Assembly: GCF_940807255.1 (NCBI RefSeq)
Contig: NZ_CALNWY010000008.1
Coordinates: 89,069-153,068, forward strand
Direction of reading: 5' to 3'
Origin: Mixta sp. Marseille-Q2659
GTDB taxonomy: Bacteria; Pseudomonadota; Gammaproteobacteria; Enterobacterales; Enterobacteriaceae
Length of the DNA: 64,000 bases
The notes below the pieces were generated by a model. That model saw nothing but the letters and a program-made list of their open reading frames with translations, searched no databases and was not told the DNA's origin. This document shows, piece by piece, positions 55,580 to 64,000 of the stretch; the stretch's first letter is position 1; every line of letters starts with the position of its first letter. A program made the position numbers and the translations under genes.

Positions 55580-58273
55580 TCAGAACCATTGCCCGTAACG
55601 ACGAATATAAAGCGTTTTAACGCTCTGGCTGAGCAGGCAATAGCCCAGCAGTGTGGCAATCAGCCACGGGAAATAGCTCATGGGCAGCGCCTGTAAGCCA
55701 AAAGCGGCAGCCAGCGGAGAGAAGGGCAGCACCACGCCAATAATCACCACCGCTAACGTTGTCAGCATAATCGGCCAGCTGGCCCACGCCTGCACAAAAG
55801 GAATATGGCGCGTACGCAGCATATGCACCACCAACGTTTGGGACAGCAATCCCTCAATAAACCAGCCGGACTGGAACAGCGCCTGATGTTCACTGCTGTT
55901 GGCGCCGAAAATATGCCACATCAGCGCAAAAGTGGTGATGTCGAAAATGGAAGAGAGCGGCCCCATCCACAGCATAAAGCGGCCAATATTACGTGCATCC
56001 CATTTACGCGGGCGCTGCAGGAAAGATTTATCCATGCGATCCCAGGGAAGCGCCAGCTGAGCAATATCGTAAATCAGATTCTGCAGCAGTAACTGTACCG
56101 CCAGCATCGGCAAAAAGGGAATAAAGGCGCTGGCCACCAGCACGGAAAATACGTTACCGAAATTAGAGCTGGCGGTGATATTCAGATACTTAATGATATT
56201 GCCGAAGGTCTGACGTCCGGTGACGACGCCCTGTTCCAGCACCAGCAGGCTTTTTTCCAGCAGAATAATGCCAGCGGCCTGTTTGGCAATATCGCTGGCG
56301 CTGTCCACAGAGATGCCGACGTCGGCGGCGCGCAGCGCGGCGGCATCATTAATGCCGTCGCCAAGGAAGCCAACGGTATGGCCCTGCTGTTGCAACAGAC
56401 CTACCACGCGCGCCTTTTGCGCTGGGGTCAGGCGGGCAAACAGCGTATGCTGCGTTACCCGTTGCGCCAGCTGCGCATCGTCGAGCTGTTCGATCTTTTC
56501 GCCGAGCAACGGCTCGCCAGCCTCCAGCCCAACGTCGCGACAAATTTTCATACTGATCAGCGAATTGTCGCCGGTCAGCACCTTAATCTGGACGCCTTTC
56601 TCCTGCAGCGCCCGTACCGCCTCCGCCGCACTCTCTTTGGCCGGATCGAGGAAGGTCAGCATGCCGTACAGCGTTAAATCACGCTCATCTTCATTAGTCA
56701 GACGCTGATACCAGCCGGTGGTGCCGTTGTTGCGCTTGCCGATCAGCAGCACGCGATAGCCTTCCTGGTTCAGTTGTGCCGCCCGCGCACGCAGCGCATC
56801 ACGCCATTCATCATTTAACGGCAGGCGCTGCCCGTTAACATGCAGATGAGTGGAAACCATCAGCATCTCATCCAGCGCGCCTTTACAAATCAGATGGTGC
56901 TGGCCCTGTTGGTCGGCAACGATCACTGACAGGCGACGGCGTTCAAAATCAAACGGTAGCTCAGCGACTTTCCGCCATTGCTGCGGCAGATCCTGACGAT
57001 ATCGCGCAAATTCCAGCACTGCGCGATCCATCAGATTTTTATGGCCGCTCTGGTGCGTACTGTTCAGCCACGCCAGCTTCAGCACTTCATCATCGCTGTT
57101 GCCCTGCAAATCAAAATGGTGCGCCAGCGCAATATGATCTTCCGTTAGCGTCCCGGTTTTATCGGTGCAAAGAACATCCATCGCACCCAGGTTCTGAATC
57201 GCTTCCAGACGTTTTACCACCACTTTCCGCCGCGCCATGGCGATCGCGCCTTTTGCCAGATTAGTGCTGACAATCATCGGCAGCATTTCCGGCGTCAGGC
57301 CAACTGCTACCGCCAGCGCAAACAGCGTGGCGTCCAGCCAGTCGCCTTTGGTAAAACCGTTCAGCAGCAATACAACCGGCACCATCAGCGCCATAAAGCG
57401 GATCAGCAGCCAGCTGACGCTGTTCACGCCGCGATCGAAAGCGGTAGGCGTGCGCTGTCCAACCAGCTTGCGCGCCAGCGAGCCGAACCAGGTGCTGTTG
57501 CCGGTAGCGACCACCACCGCCTGCGCGGTACCGCTCACGACGTGCGTGCCCATCAGACAGACGGATGGGGCCTCGAACAGCGCGGTTTCGCTGAGCGGCT
57601 GCGCCAGATTTTCCGTTCGCAGCTGACAGGATTTTTCCACCGGCAGCGCTTCGCCGGAAAGCGCGGACTGACTAATCAGCAGATCGCGCGCGGAGATCAG
57701 CTTAATGTCCGCCGGAATGACGTCGCCTGCGGCAATCAGAATAATGTCGCCGGGCACCAAATCCTGTTGGGCGACATCCACCACTTCCGGCTCGGCGTCC
57801 TGCGTTTTACGACGCAGCACGCTGACGCGGGTGGTCACCAGCGAACGCAGCGCATCCGCCGCCTTATTGGTACGAAACTCCTGCCAGAAGCGCAGCAGGG
57901 CGCTGAGCAGCACCATTGTCAGCATAATGACGACGCCGGTCAGATCGGTCTCATCTCCCTGACGCAGCGGCAGCCAGTAATCAGTGAAAAAGCTAATTGT
58001 CGTCAGCCCCAGCAGCACATAAATAAAGGGATTATTAAACGCCTGAAGCAGCTGGCAGAGTGGATGTGGCGCTTGTTCATTTGCCACCTGATTGACGCCG
58101 TAGCGTGCCAGACGTTCGCTGGCCTGCTGTTGAGTTAAGCCGGATTCGCTGCTTTGCAGACGTTGCAGCGTGGTGGTGGCCTGGACGTGGGCTTCATCGC
58201 CGATAGCCCAACGTTGTTGAGCAGCGGCAGAGCGCTGGCGTGCAGCCGGCGCCAGATTGATCATCTGAGTCAT
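55580..58273 (-). CDS. mgtA: Magnesium-transporting P-type ATPase (MgtA/MgtB type)
   Basis: P3B ATPase that imports Mg2+ across the inner membrane. The 897 residues are close to the 898 of E. coli MgtA. Motifs include SGEALPVEK (actuator domain), LTPEMLPMIVSTNL in the ion-binding helix, D371 of the phosphorylation site DKTGTLTED, the KGALDE nucleotide site, TGDNS and GDGINDAAALRAADVGISVD hinge. About ten membrane helices are visible. The 5-prime region carries a 17-codon leader ORF. MgtA and MgtB cannot be separated by eye, and no mgtC neighbour is present, which favours MgtA. Confidence 0.88.
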   Translation of the reverse strand: MTQMINLAPAARQRSAAAQQRWAIGDEAHVQATTTLQRLQSSESGLTQQQASERLARYGVNQVANEQAPHPLCQLLQAFNNPFIYVLLGLTTISFFTDYWLPLRQGDETDLTGVVIMLTMVLLSALLRFWQEFRTNKAADALRSLVTTRVSVLRRKTQDAEPEVVDVAQQDLVPGDIILIAAGDVIPADIKLISARDLLISQSALSGEALPVEKSCQLRTENLAQPLSETALFEAPSVCLMGTHVVSGTAQAVVVATGNSTWFGSLARKLVGQRTPTAFDRGVNSVSWLLIRFMALMVPVVLLLNGFTKGDWLDATLFALAVAVGLTPEMLPMIVSTNLAKGAIAMARRKVVVKRLEAIQNLGAMDVLCTDKTGTLTEDHIALAHHFDLQGNSDDEVLKLAWLNSTHQSGHKNLMDRAVLEFARYRQDLPQQWRKVAELPFDFERRRLSVIVADQQGQHHLICKGALDEMLMVSTHLHVNGQRLPLNDEWRDALRARAAQLNQEGYRVLLIGKRNNGTTGWYQRLTNEDERDLTLYGMLTFLDPAKESAAEAVRALQEKGVQIKVLTGDNSLISMKICRDVGLEAGEPLLGEKIEQLDDAQLAQRVTQHTLFARLTPAQKARVVGLLQQQGHTVGFLGDGINDAAALRAADVGISVDSASDIAKQAAGIILLEKSLLVLEQGVVTGRQTFGNIIKYLNITASSNFGNVFSVLVASAFIPFLPMLAVQLLLQNLIYDIAQLALPWDRMDKSFLQRPRKWDARNIGRFMLWMGPLSSIFDITTFALMWHIFGANSSEHQALFQSGWFIEGLLSQTLVVHMLRTRHIPFVQAWASWPIMLTTLAVVIIGVVLPFSPLAAAFGLQALPMSYFPWLIATLLGYCLLSQSVKTLYIRRYGQWF

Positions 58274-58364
58274 CTCAGTTACTCCGAAAATTGCGCAGCC
58301 GGATCTCTCTCATGACGAGATCGCGGCAAAAATATGAGATGGCGTTGCAGAGGAGAGAAGCGGG

Positions 58365-58418
58365 TTATTCAGTCCTTACGCAACGCGGTTTACGTTGCAT
58401 ACAAGGGGGTGCGTCCAT
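58365..58418 (-). CDS. mgtL: MgtL-like leader peptide upstream of the Mg2+ ATPase
   Basis: A 17-codon frame reading MDAPPCMQRKPRCVRTE, with AAGGAG five bases before its ATG. It ends 91 bases before the ATPase start. Salmonella MgtL is also 17 residues, in the same position, and begins MDPEPTP; its acidic and proline residues let translation fail at low Mg2+ and so regulate rho termination. Here the first residues are M-D-A-P-P, so the acid/proline feature is kept, but the rest differs. The leader role is inference supported by position, size and ribosome binding site. Confidence 0.65.
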   Translation of the reverse strand: MDAPPCMQRKPRCVRTE

Positions 58419-58700
58419 GACGTCTCCTTAACCGCCCGGCGGCGATAACAAATCGGGGATAGCTGTACAGCAGACAGCGTGAAGCGAGCCGTTACGTTAA
58501 ACACGCAATGGCGAAAAGAGGGTCAGGATCGGCCTGGAGGAAAAAGGGAGTGGCGATATATCAACATCGGTTTCATCTCTCTTGTTAATAAGGAGCAGAC
58601 GAACCGGAAGGATCGCTGCCTGCCAGGTGGCAAGCGGCTTTGCTTGCCTGCTAAATCGAGTGAGTAAGCAAAAAAGTTCTCCTGATAACAGTCGGCGCTG

Positions 58701-58729
58701 AGTATAAAGAGGATTGCGAATCGGGTAAA
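58701..58729 (-). promoter_or_regulatory. Candidate mgtA promoter
   Basis: On the minus strand TATACT (58701-58706) follows TTTACC (58724-58729) after 17 bases. This would give a 5-prime leader of about 420 bases including a GGCAAGC/GCTTGCC hairpin at 58629-58648 and the leader ORF. I found no clear PhoP box nearby. Confidence 0.4.
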
Positions 58730-58894
58730 TTCAACTCCATCAATATTCCCTAAACGGCAAAGCTATTTATTTACTTAACAAAACCGCGCTAACTATAAAT
58801 TATCTTTATCGTTAAAAAGTTTAAAAAAACGCTGCTGCACGCGCTGCGCCTAGGAAACGAGTTTGATAAATAATGTTGCTTTTTTGTAAACGCA

Positions 58895-58923
58895 TTAACA
58901 AGTGAAGTAAATCCTGCTATGCT
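58895..58923 (+). promoter_or_regulatory. acnB promoter
   Basis: TTAACA (58895-58900) and TATGCT (58918-58923) with a 17-base spacer. The predicted start near 58930 lies about 97 bases before the GTG start of acnB. Confidence 0.7.
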
Positions 58924-59026
58924 GGCCGACGCGAAACCGGACACCTTACCCTACATAAGCATCCAACAGATCGCCGTGAAAAAAGGTGGCCGGAAAGCCC
59001 AATACAATGAGAGCGAGGAGAACGTC

Positions 59027-61624
59027 GTGCTAGATGAATACCGTAAGCACGTTGCCGAGCGTGCCGCCCAGGGAATTGTGCCTAAACCTTTAGATGCTTC
59101 CCAAATGGCCGCGCTGGTTGAACTGCTGAAAAACCCTCCTGTGGGTGAAGAAGAATTCCTGTCCGATCTGTTAATTAATCGCGTGCCGCCGGGTGTTGAT
59201 GAAGCGGCCTATGTTAAAGCCGGTTTCCTGGCTGCCATCGCCAAAGGCGAAACGACCTCTCCTCTGGTAACACCCGAAAAAGCGATCGAACTGCTTGGCA
59301 CCATGCAGGGCGGCTATAACATTCATCCGCTGATCGATGCGCTGGATGATGCGAAGCTGGCGCCCATCGCGGCGAAGGCGCTGTGCAATACGCTGCTGAT
59401 GTTCGATAACTTCTACGATGTGGAAGAGAAAGCGAAAGCGGGCAACCCGCACGCGCAGCAGGTAATGCAGTCCTGGGCCAATGCCGAATGGTATCTGAAC
59501 CGCCCGGCGCTGGCAGAAAAAATTACCGTAACGGTCTTCAAAGTTACCGGCGAAACCAACACCGACGATCTCTCTCCGGCGCCGGATGCCTGGTCGCGTC
59601 CTGATATTCCGCTGCACGCGCTGGCGATGCTGAAAAACGCCCGTGAAGGCATTGAGCCGGACGAGCCGGGCAACGTTGGCCCGATCAAGCAGATTGAAGC
59701 GCTGCAGGCGAAAGGTTTCCCGCTGGCTTACGTCGGCGACGTTGTGGGCACCGGTTCTTCACGTAAATCCGCTACCAACTCGGTGCTGTGGTTTATGGGC
59801 GACGACATCCCTTACGTGCCGAACAAAAAAGGCGGCGGCGTAGTGCTGGGCGGCAAAATCGCGCCAATTTTCTTTAACACCATGGAAGATGCCGGCGCGC
59901 TGCCGATCGAAGTGGATGTGAATAACCTGAATATGGGCGATGTGATCGACATTTACCCGTACAAAGGGGAAGTGCGCAATCACGAAACCGGCGAACTGCT
60001 GGCTGAATTCGCGCTGAAAACCGACGTGATTCTGGATGAAGTGCGCGCTGGTGGCCGTATTCCGCTGATTATCGGTCGCGGTCTGACTACCAAAGCGCGC
60101 GAGTCGCTGGGCCTGCCGCACAGCGATGTGTTCCGTCAGGCGAAAGATGTGGCGCAAAGTACGCGCGGCTTCTCGCTGGCGCAGAAAATGGTAGGCCGCG
60201 CCTGTGGCGTCGCTGGCATTCGTCCGGGCCAGTACTGCGAGCCGAAGATGACCTCTGTCGGTTCTCAGGACACCACCGGTCCGATGACGCGCGATGAACT
60301 GAAAGATCTGGCTTGCCTCGGCTTCTCCGCTGATTTGGTGATGCAGTCGTTCTGTCATACCGCCGCCTATCCGAAGCCGGTTGATGTGCAGACGCACCAT
60401 ACGCTGCCGGATTTTATTATGAACCGTGGCGGCGTCTCGCTGCGTCCGGGTGACGGCATTATTCACAGCTGGCTGAACCGTATGCTGCTGCCGGATACCG
60501 TCGGCACCGGCGGCGACTCCCATACCCGTTTCCCGATCGGCATCTCTTTTCCGGCGGGTTCTGGTCTGGTGGCCTTTGCCGCTGCGACCGGCGTCATGCC
60601 GCTGGATATGCCGGAGTCGGTGCTGGTGCGCTTTAAAGGCAAAATGCAGCCGGGCATCACCCTGCGCGATCTGGTGCATGCGATCCCTTATTACGCGATT
60701 AAGCAGGGACTGCTGACCGTTGAGAAGAAAGGCAAGAAAAACATCTTCTCTGGCCGCATTCTGGAGATCGAAGGTCTGCCGGATCTGAAAGTCGAGCAGG
60801 CGTTTGAGCTGTCCGATGCCTCCGCTGAGCGTTCCGCTGCCGGTTGTACCATCAAGCTGGATAAAGCGCCGATCATTGAATACCTGAATTCCAACATCGT
60901 CCTGCTGAAATGGATGATCGCGGAAGGTTACGGCGATCGCCGTACGCTGGAGCGTCGTATTCAGGGCATGGAGAAATGGCTGGCCGATCCGCAACTGATG
61001 GAAGCCGATGCCGATGCGGAATACGCAGCGGTTATCGAAATCGATCTGGCGGAAATCAACGAGCCAATCCTGTGTGCGCCGAACGATCCTGATGATGCGC
61101 GCCTGCTGTCAGAAGTGCAGAACGAGAAGATCGATGAGGTCTTTATCGGTTCCTGTATGACTAATATCGGTCACTTCCGTGCGGCAGGTAAACTGCTGGA
61201 CAGCCATAAAGGCCAGTTGCCGACCCGCCTGTGGGTTGCGCCGCCGACCAAAATGGATGCCGCGCAGCTAACGGAAGAAGGTTACTACAGCGTGTTTGGT
61301 AAGAGCGGCGCGCGCATTGAGATCCCTGGCTGTTCGCTCTGTATGGGCAACCAGGCGCGCGTTGCCGATGGCGCAACCGTGGTTTCTACCTCGACGCGTA
61401 ACTTCCCGAACCGCCTGGGCACCGGCGCTGATGTCTATCTGGCTTCTGCGGAACTGGCTGCGGTAGCATCGCTGCTGGGCCGTCTGCCGACGCCGGATGA
61501 GTATCAGCAGTTTATGTCTCAGGTGGATAAAACCGCGGTGGATACCTATCGCTACCTGAACTTCAATCAGCTGAATCAGTACACCGATAAAGCGAAAGAG
61601 GTGATTTTCCAGACCGCGGTCTGA
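59027..61624 (+). CDS. acnB: Bifunctional aconitate hydratase 2 / 2-methylisocitrate dehydratase AcnB
   Basis: Main aconitase of the citric acid cycle, also acting on 2-methylisocitrate. I start at GTG 59027 ([14 protein letters not shown]), giving 865 residues as in E. coli, because GAGGAG is seven bases upstream; an in-frame ATG 36 codons earlier lies at the promoter. Landmarks are the N-terminal HEAT-like domain, the swivel domain with [13 protein letters not shown] near residue 241-253, and the 4Fe-4S cysteines in SCMTNIGHF (near 710) and GCSLCMGNQ (near 769 and 772). It is followed by its own terminator. Confidence 0.98.
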   Translation: MLDEYRKHVAERAAQGIVPKPLDASQMAALVELLKNPPVGEEEFLSDLLINRVPPGVDEAAYVKAGFLAAIAKGETTSPLVTPEKAIELLGTMQGGYNIHPLIDALDDAKLAPIAAKALCNTLLMFDNFYDVEEKAKAGNPHAQQVMQSWANAEWYLNRPALAEKITVTVFKVTGETNTDDLSPAPDAWSRPDIPLHALAMLKNAREGIEPDEPGNVGPIKQIEALQAKGFPLAYVGDVVGTGSSRKSATNSVLWFMGDDIPYVPNKKGGGVVLGGKIAPIFFNTMEDAGALPIEVDVNNLNMGDVIDIYPYKGEVRNHETGELLAEFALKTDVILDEVRAGGRIPLIIGRGLTTKARESLGLPHSDVFRQAKDVAQSTRGFSLAQKMVGRACGVAGIRPGQYCEPKMTSVGSQDTTGPMTRDELKDLACLGFSADLVMQSFCHTAAYPKPVDVQTHHTLPDFIMNRGGVSLRPGDGIIHSWLNRMLLPDTVGTGGDSHTRFPIGISFPAGSGLVAFAAATGVMPLDMPESVLVRFKGKMQPGITLRDLVHAIPYYAIKQGLLTVEKKGKKNIFSGRILEIEGLPDLKVEQAFELSDASAERSAAGCTIKLDKAPIIEYLNSNIVLLKWMIAEGYGDRRTLERRIQGMEKWLADPQLMEADADAEYAAVIEIDLAEINEPILCAPNDPDDARLLSEVQNEKIDEVFIGSCMTNIGHFRAAGKLLDSHKGQLPTRLWVAPPTKMDAAQLTEEGYYSVFGKSGARIEIPGCSLCMGNQARVADGATVVSTSTRNFPNRLGTGADVYLASAELAAVASLLGRLPTPDEYQQFMSQVDKTAVDTYRYLNFNQLNQYTDKAKEVIFQTAV

Positions 61625-61645
61625 TAAATCCTCTGTAGCTGCATT

Positions 61646-61672
61646 AAAGGGCGGAGCTTTCCGCCCTTTTTT
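61646..61672 (+). terminator. acnB terminator
   Basis: AAAGGGCGG pairs with CCGCCCTTT around a six-base loop and ends in a T run, 22 bases after the acnB stop. Confidence 0.92.
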
Positions 61673-61791
61673 ACGCCTGTCACCCCGACGCAGGCGCTGC
61701 TTTTCCGCTTCCGGGCTGCGATAATACGCGCTGTGCGGTCAGAAAATGACGAGAAACGGCGCACGCATGCGTTGAGGTTGAGGGCAGTAAG

Positions 61792-62154
61792 ATGGAATAT
61801 GAATTTTTACGCGACGTTACCGGCCAGGTAAAGGTGCGAATGAGTATGGGCCATGAGGCGGTCGGCCACTGGTTCAACGAAGAGGTAAAAGGCGACATGG
61901 CGCTGCTGGATGAGGTGGAAGCGGCGATGCAGCAGGTCAAGGGCAGCGAACGAGAATGGCAGCGTCAGGGACATGAATACACGCTTTCGCTGAATGGCGA
62001 AGATGTAATGATCCGCGCCAATCAGCTCGCCTTTGATACGGATGAGCTGGAGGAAGGCATGAGCTACTACGACGAAGAGAGCCTGTCGTTCTGCGGTATG
62101 GAAGATTTCCTCGCGGTGATCGCCGCTTACCGCGCCTTTATGCAGGGGCGCTAA
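61792..62154 (+). CDS. yacL: UPF0231 family protein YacL
   Basis: Conserved 120-residue protein of unknown function, same length as E. coli YacL. It begins [35 protein letters not shown] and has the conserved [15 protein letters not shown] near residue 98-112. It is acidic, soluble and without membrane segments. Its position behind acnB is conserved in enterobacteria. In E. coli speDE follow; here the next genes are unrelated and on the other strand. Confidence 0.95.
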   Translation: MEYEFLRDVTGQVKVRMSMGHEAVGHWFNEEVKGDMALLDEVEAAMQQVKGSEREWQRQGHEYTLSLNGEDVMIRANQLAFDTDELEEGMSYYDEESLSFCGMEDFLAVIAAYRAFMQGR

Positions 62155-62210
62155 GTCTGCCCGGCGAACCTTGCCGCCGCGCCCGCCAGTGTGAAAGGCA
62201 AAGAGAAAAC

Positions 62211-62239
62211 AAGCCCGCGTGCTGCTGACGCGGGCTTTT
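62211..62239 (+). terminator. yacL terminator
   Basis: AAGCCCGCGT pairs with ACGCGGGCTT around GCTGCTG, followed by TT and C. It lies between the convergent yacL and SDR genes and may serve both. Confidence 0.85.
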
Positions 62240-62257
62240 CTGTTGCAGCGCGGTGGG

Positions 62258-62938
62258 TTAGCTAAGTGAGGCGCCGCCGCATATGGCGATCTCCTGACCG
62301 GTAATAGCGGCGGCGGCGGGAGAGAGCAGAAAGCTGGTCAGCGCCGCCACCTCCTCCGGCTGAATATAGCGGCCGATTGGCGGCAGCTTTGGCGGCGAGC
62401 TTTCGCGGCCGGGGCCGTCCAGCATCGGCGTGGCCGTCGCGCCGGGTGCGACCACGTTAACGGTAATGCCGCGCGGCGCAAGCTCCGCCGCCCAGCTGCG
62501 CGCCATACCGACCAGCGCCGCCTTGGTGCTGACGTACTGACTGCGGCCCGCCGCGCCGCGCGAGGTGCGGCTGCCAATCAAAATAATGCGACCATTAACA
62601 GGCAACGTCGATGCCAGCCGGTTAGCGATGGTTTCTGCCACCTGAACATGCAGATGCCACAGCCGCTGGCTAATCTCGCTATCCAGCGCGCCCAGCGTGG
62701 CGGCCTGCATCATTCCGGCGGCATGCACAAAGGCATCGACCGGCGGCAGCGCATCCAGCACGACCGCCAGCGCCTGCCCATCAAACAGATCGACGGCTAT
62801 CATGCGCAGCGCCGGATGAGAAGCGCCAGCCGCCGAGCGGCTGAGTCCGGTGACCTGCCAGCCTTCGCGCAGCAGCCGCTCAACAATCGCACGGCCGATG
62901 CCGGAGCTGGCGCCGGTTACCAGCGCATGACGGTTCAT
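62258..62938 (-). CDS. Short-chain dehydrogenase/reductase
   Basis: 226-residue classical SDR. The cofactor loop is ALVTGASSGIGRAIVERLL (residues 5-23), the structural AAG motif appears as HAAGMMQAA, the catalytic serine as LIGSRTSRGA, and the Y-x3-K pair as YVSTKAAL near residue 139-146. The C-terminal QEIAICGGASLS is typical. It is the last gene of a leftward operon and overlaps the YhcH-like gene by four bases. The substrate is unknown; the context suggests a sugar or sugar acid. Confidence 0.88.
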   Translation of the reverse strand: MNRHALVTGASSGIGRAIVERLLREGWQVTGLSRSAAGASHPALRMIAVDLFDGQALAVVLDALPPVDAFVHAAGMMQAATLGALDSEISQRLWHLHVQVAETIANRLASTLPVNGRIILIGSRTSRGAAGRSQYVSTKAALVGMARSWAAELAPRGITVNVVAPGATATPMLDGPGRESSPPKLPPIGRYIQPEEVAALTSFLLSPAAAAITGQEIAICGGASLS

Positions 62939-63417
62939 GGTGCCCTCCGCAGCATCTCAACCGGTACTTTAAATACCGCCTTGCGCACGCGCGCCGGCCG
63001 ATCGTTGACCGCACACAATGCCTGATGCGCCTCGCCGGGAGCAAAAACCGCGAAATCACCCGCGCGAAGATGCAGCTGTTGACGAAGCTGCGGTTGCGCG
63101 ACGATCCAGAGGTCGGGCTTGCGCTCTTCCGCCGCCGTGTCGCGCGCATCAACGACGTCATAGCGAATGATCTCTTCACCCGTCAGTACCACCTGAATGT
63201 CGAGCCAGCGCCGGTGATATTCCGTGTGGCGCGTTGCCATTGGCGCGGTGTCGCTGTCGGTGATAGTGCAAAACCAGTCTGCGCCTTTGGGGTGCCAGCG
63301 CCCGTCGGGTGCCGCCCGCAGTGCCTCCAGCGTGCATTCCGGCCGCGCCAGCAGGGCGTAAAGCTCTTCCGGCAGCGTCGCCAGCGCCAGACACTGCAAA
63401 TTGCCTGTTATCATCAT
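62935..63417 (-). CDS. YhcH/YjgK/YiaL family protein (DUF386)
   Basis: 160-residue beta-barrel protein of the EbgC/YhcH/YiaL family (DUF386), which includes YhcH of the sialic acid operon and the beta-subunit-like EbgC. It has the metal-binding region TRHTEYHRRWLDIQVVLTGEE (about 62-82) and FAVFAPGEAHQALCA near residue 122-136. Members are thought to bind sugars or act as sugar isomerases or anomerases; the exact role here is open. It lies 18 bases after the sialidase-like gene and overlaps the SDR gene. Confidence 0.87.
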   Translation of the reverse strand: MMITGNLQCLALATLPEELYALLARPECTLEALRAAPDGRWHPKGADWFCTITDSDTAPMATRHTEYHRRWLDIQVVLTGEEIIRYDVVDARDTAAEERKPDLWIVAQPQLRQQLHLRAGDFAVFAPGEAHQALCAVNDRPARVRKAVFKVPVEMLRRAP

Positions 63418-63435
63418 TCCTCCTTGCTTTCGCCG

Positions 63436-64000
63436 TTAGCCAGTCACCCAGCTCTCATCCACGCGCGCATATTTAATCGCCTGACGATGCCAGGTCCAGG
63501 CGATATGCAGCTTGCCATCCGGACCCTGTTTGATGCTGGGATAAGAGAGTTCGCGATTCAGCTTTTGCTGCGAATTATTGGTCATGCAGTAGCCGTCACC
63601 TTCTTCCAGATTACGCTGCCACGGCCAGCTTCGGCCTCCGTCTTTGGAAATTGCCAGCGTCATTGGCGCGCGCGGCGCGCCCCAGAAGGCGGTGCGGCCA
63701 TCATTATTTGTCGGATGGGTGGCCACCGCTATTGCCTCTTCCTCGTCCTCAATTTCGTCATACAGTGAAGCGCGGCGTTCGCTGGCGCCTTCAGCGCTCA
63801 TATTGTTAAACACCAGCGCCAGATCGCCATTCGCCAGCGTTGTCACCTGGATGGAGGAGTTGTTATTAGGCAGGCTGGTGGGCTGCGGCGCGCTCCAGCT
63901 TTGGCCGCCGTCCAGCGAGCGGCTCTGCCAGATAAAATCCGCCCAGCGGCTGCGATAGAGCGCCAGCAGCGTGCCATCCTTCAGGAGCGTAATATTCATA
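63436..64000 (-). CDS. BNR-repeat sialidase-like protein, C-terminal part (gene cut by window end)
   Basis: The frame is open to the window edge; about 188 C-terminal residues are visible. They form beta-propeller blades with Asp-box sequences SRSLDGGQSWSAP and AISKDGGRSWPWQRN, and end with LSYPSIKQGPDGKLHIAWTWHRQAIKYARV, as in the BNR_2 sialidase family. A catalytic tyrosine or arginine triad cannot be checked because the N-terminal part is missing. It is upstream of YhcH-like and SDR genes, consistent with a sugar acid catabolic operon. Confidence 0.8.
   Translation of the reverse strand, partial: MNITLLKDGTLLALYRSRWADFIWQSRSLDGGQSWSAPQPTSLPNNNSSIQVTTLANGDLALVFNNMSAEGASERRASLYDEIEDEEEAIAVATHPTNNDGRTAFWGAPRAPMTLAISKDGGRSWPWQRNLEEGDGYCMTNNSQQKLNRELSYPSIKQGPDGKLHIAWTWHRQAIKYARVDESWVTG

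Noticed and set aside
58629..58648. GGCAAGC/GCTTGCC hairpin as a terminator
   Set aside because: A seven-base stem with six-base loop but no T run on either strand; more likely a leader structure or chance.
58479..58667. 62-codon plus-strand frame upstream of acnB
   Set aside because: No ribosome binding site or recognisable family; it lies in the antisense of the mgtA leader.
58701..58760. PhoP box before the Mg2+ ATPase
   Set aside because: No pair of GTTTA-like half-sites with an 11-base period was found; best candidates match only three or four of six positions in one half.
59759..60994. 411-codon frame antisense to acnB
   Set aside because: Shadow of acnB, rich in His, Gln and Arg as expected for reverse-strand translation.

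Overview
The window is about 64 kb of an enterobacterial chromosome. Gene content, order and protein lengths follow the Escherichia coli segment setA-leuDCBA-ilvIH-cra-mra/dcw cluster-secMA-mutT-guaC-hofCB-ppdD-nadC-ampDE-aroP-pdhR-aceEF-lpdA-acnB-yacL almost gene for gene. Several E. coli genes are missing (leuO, yacH) and several islands are added: a DSD1-like enzyme, a GH43/GPH pair, a phenolic acid decarboxylase, an Mg2+ ATPase, a short type I-E CRISPR array and a sialidase-type cluster. From this pattern I infer a member of the Erwiniaceae (Pantoea, Mixta or Erwinia type). The genus is inference only.

Layout. 1-5.5 kb: end of a sugar efflux pump, then the leftward leucine operon leuABCD with its leader peptide and attenuator. 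6-8.4 kb: ilvIH. 8.6-9.6 kb: cra. 10.1-27.9 kb: the complete division and cell wall cluster mraZ-rsmH-ftsL-ftsI-murE-murF-mraY-murD-ftsW-murG-murC-ddlB-ftsQ-ftsA-ftsZ-lpxC, with a promoter and three MraZ boxes in front and a terminator behind lpxC. 28.2-31.5 kb: secM-secA. 31.6-39 kb: mutT, yacG-zapD-coaE, guaC, the type IV pilus genes ppdD-hofB-hofC, and nadC. 39.2-41.9 kb: a DSD1-like PLP enzyme and ampDE. 41.9-44.3 kb: a GH43 glycosidase with its GPH sugar symporter. 44.4-53.5 kb: aroP, pdhR-aceEF and lpdA, with recognisable TyrR and PdhR operators. 53.8-58.4 kb: the accessory stretch between lpdA and acnB, holding a four-repeat CRISPR array without cas genes in view, a phenolic acid decarboxylase with a DUF3237 partner, and an MgtA-type ATPase preceded by a short leader ORF. 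59-62.2 kb: acnB and yacL. 62.3-64 kb: a leftward SDR / YhcH-like / BNR sialidase-like operon that runs off the end of the window.

Most of the DNA is conserved housekeeping sequence. The points most worth a second look are in the control regions and islands: a near-consensus NadR box upstream of nadC and the divergent DSD1-like gene, an MgtL-like leader ORF with a strong ribosome binding site, a SecM arrest motif with Tyr in place of the usual Phe, tandem TyrR boxes, a large stem-loop between pdhR and aceE, and the small CRISPR array. I saw no rRNA or tRNA gene, insertion sequence, integrase or phage gene, and nothing I would call a wholly new system.
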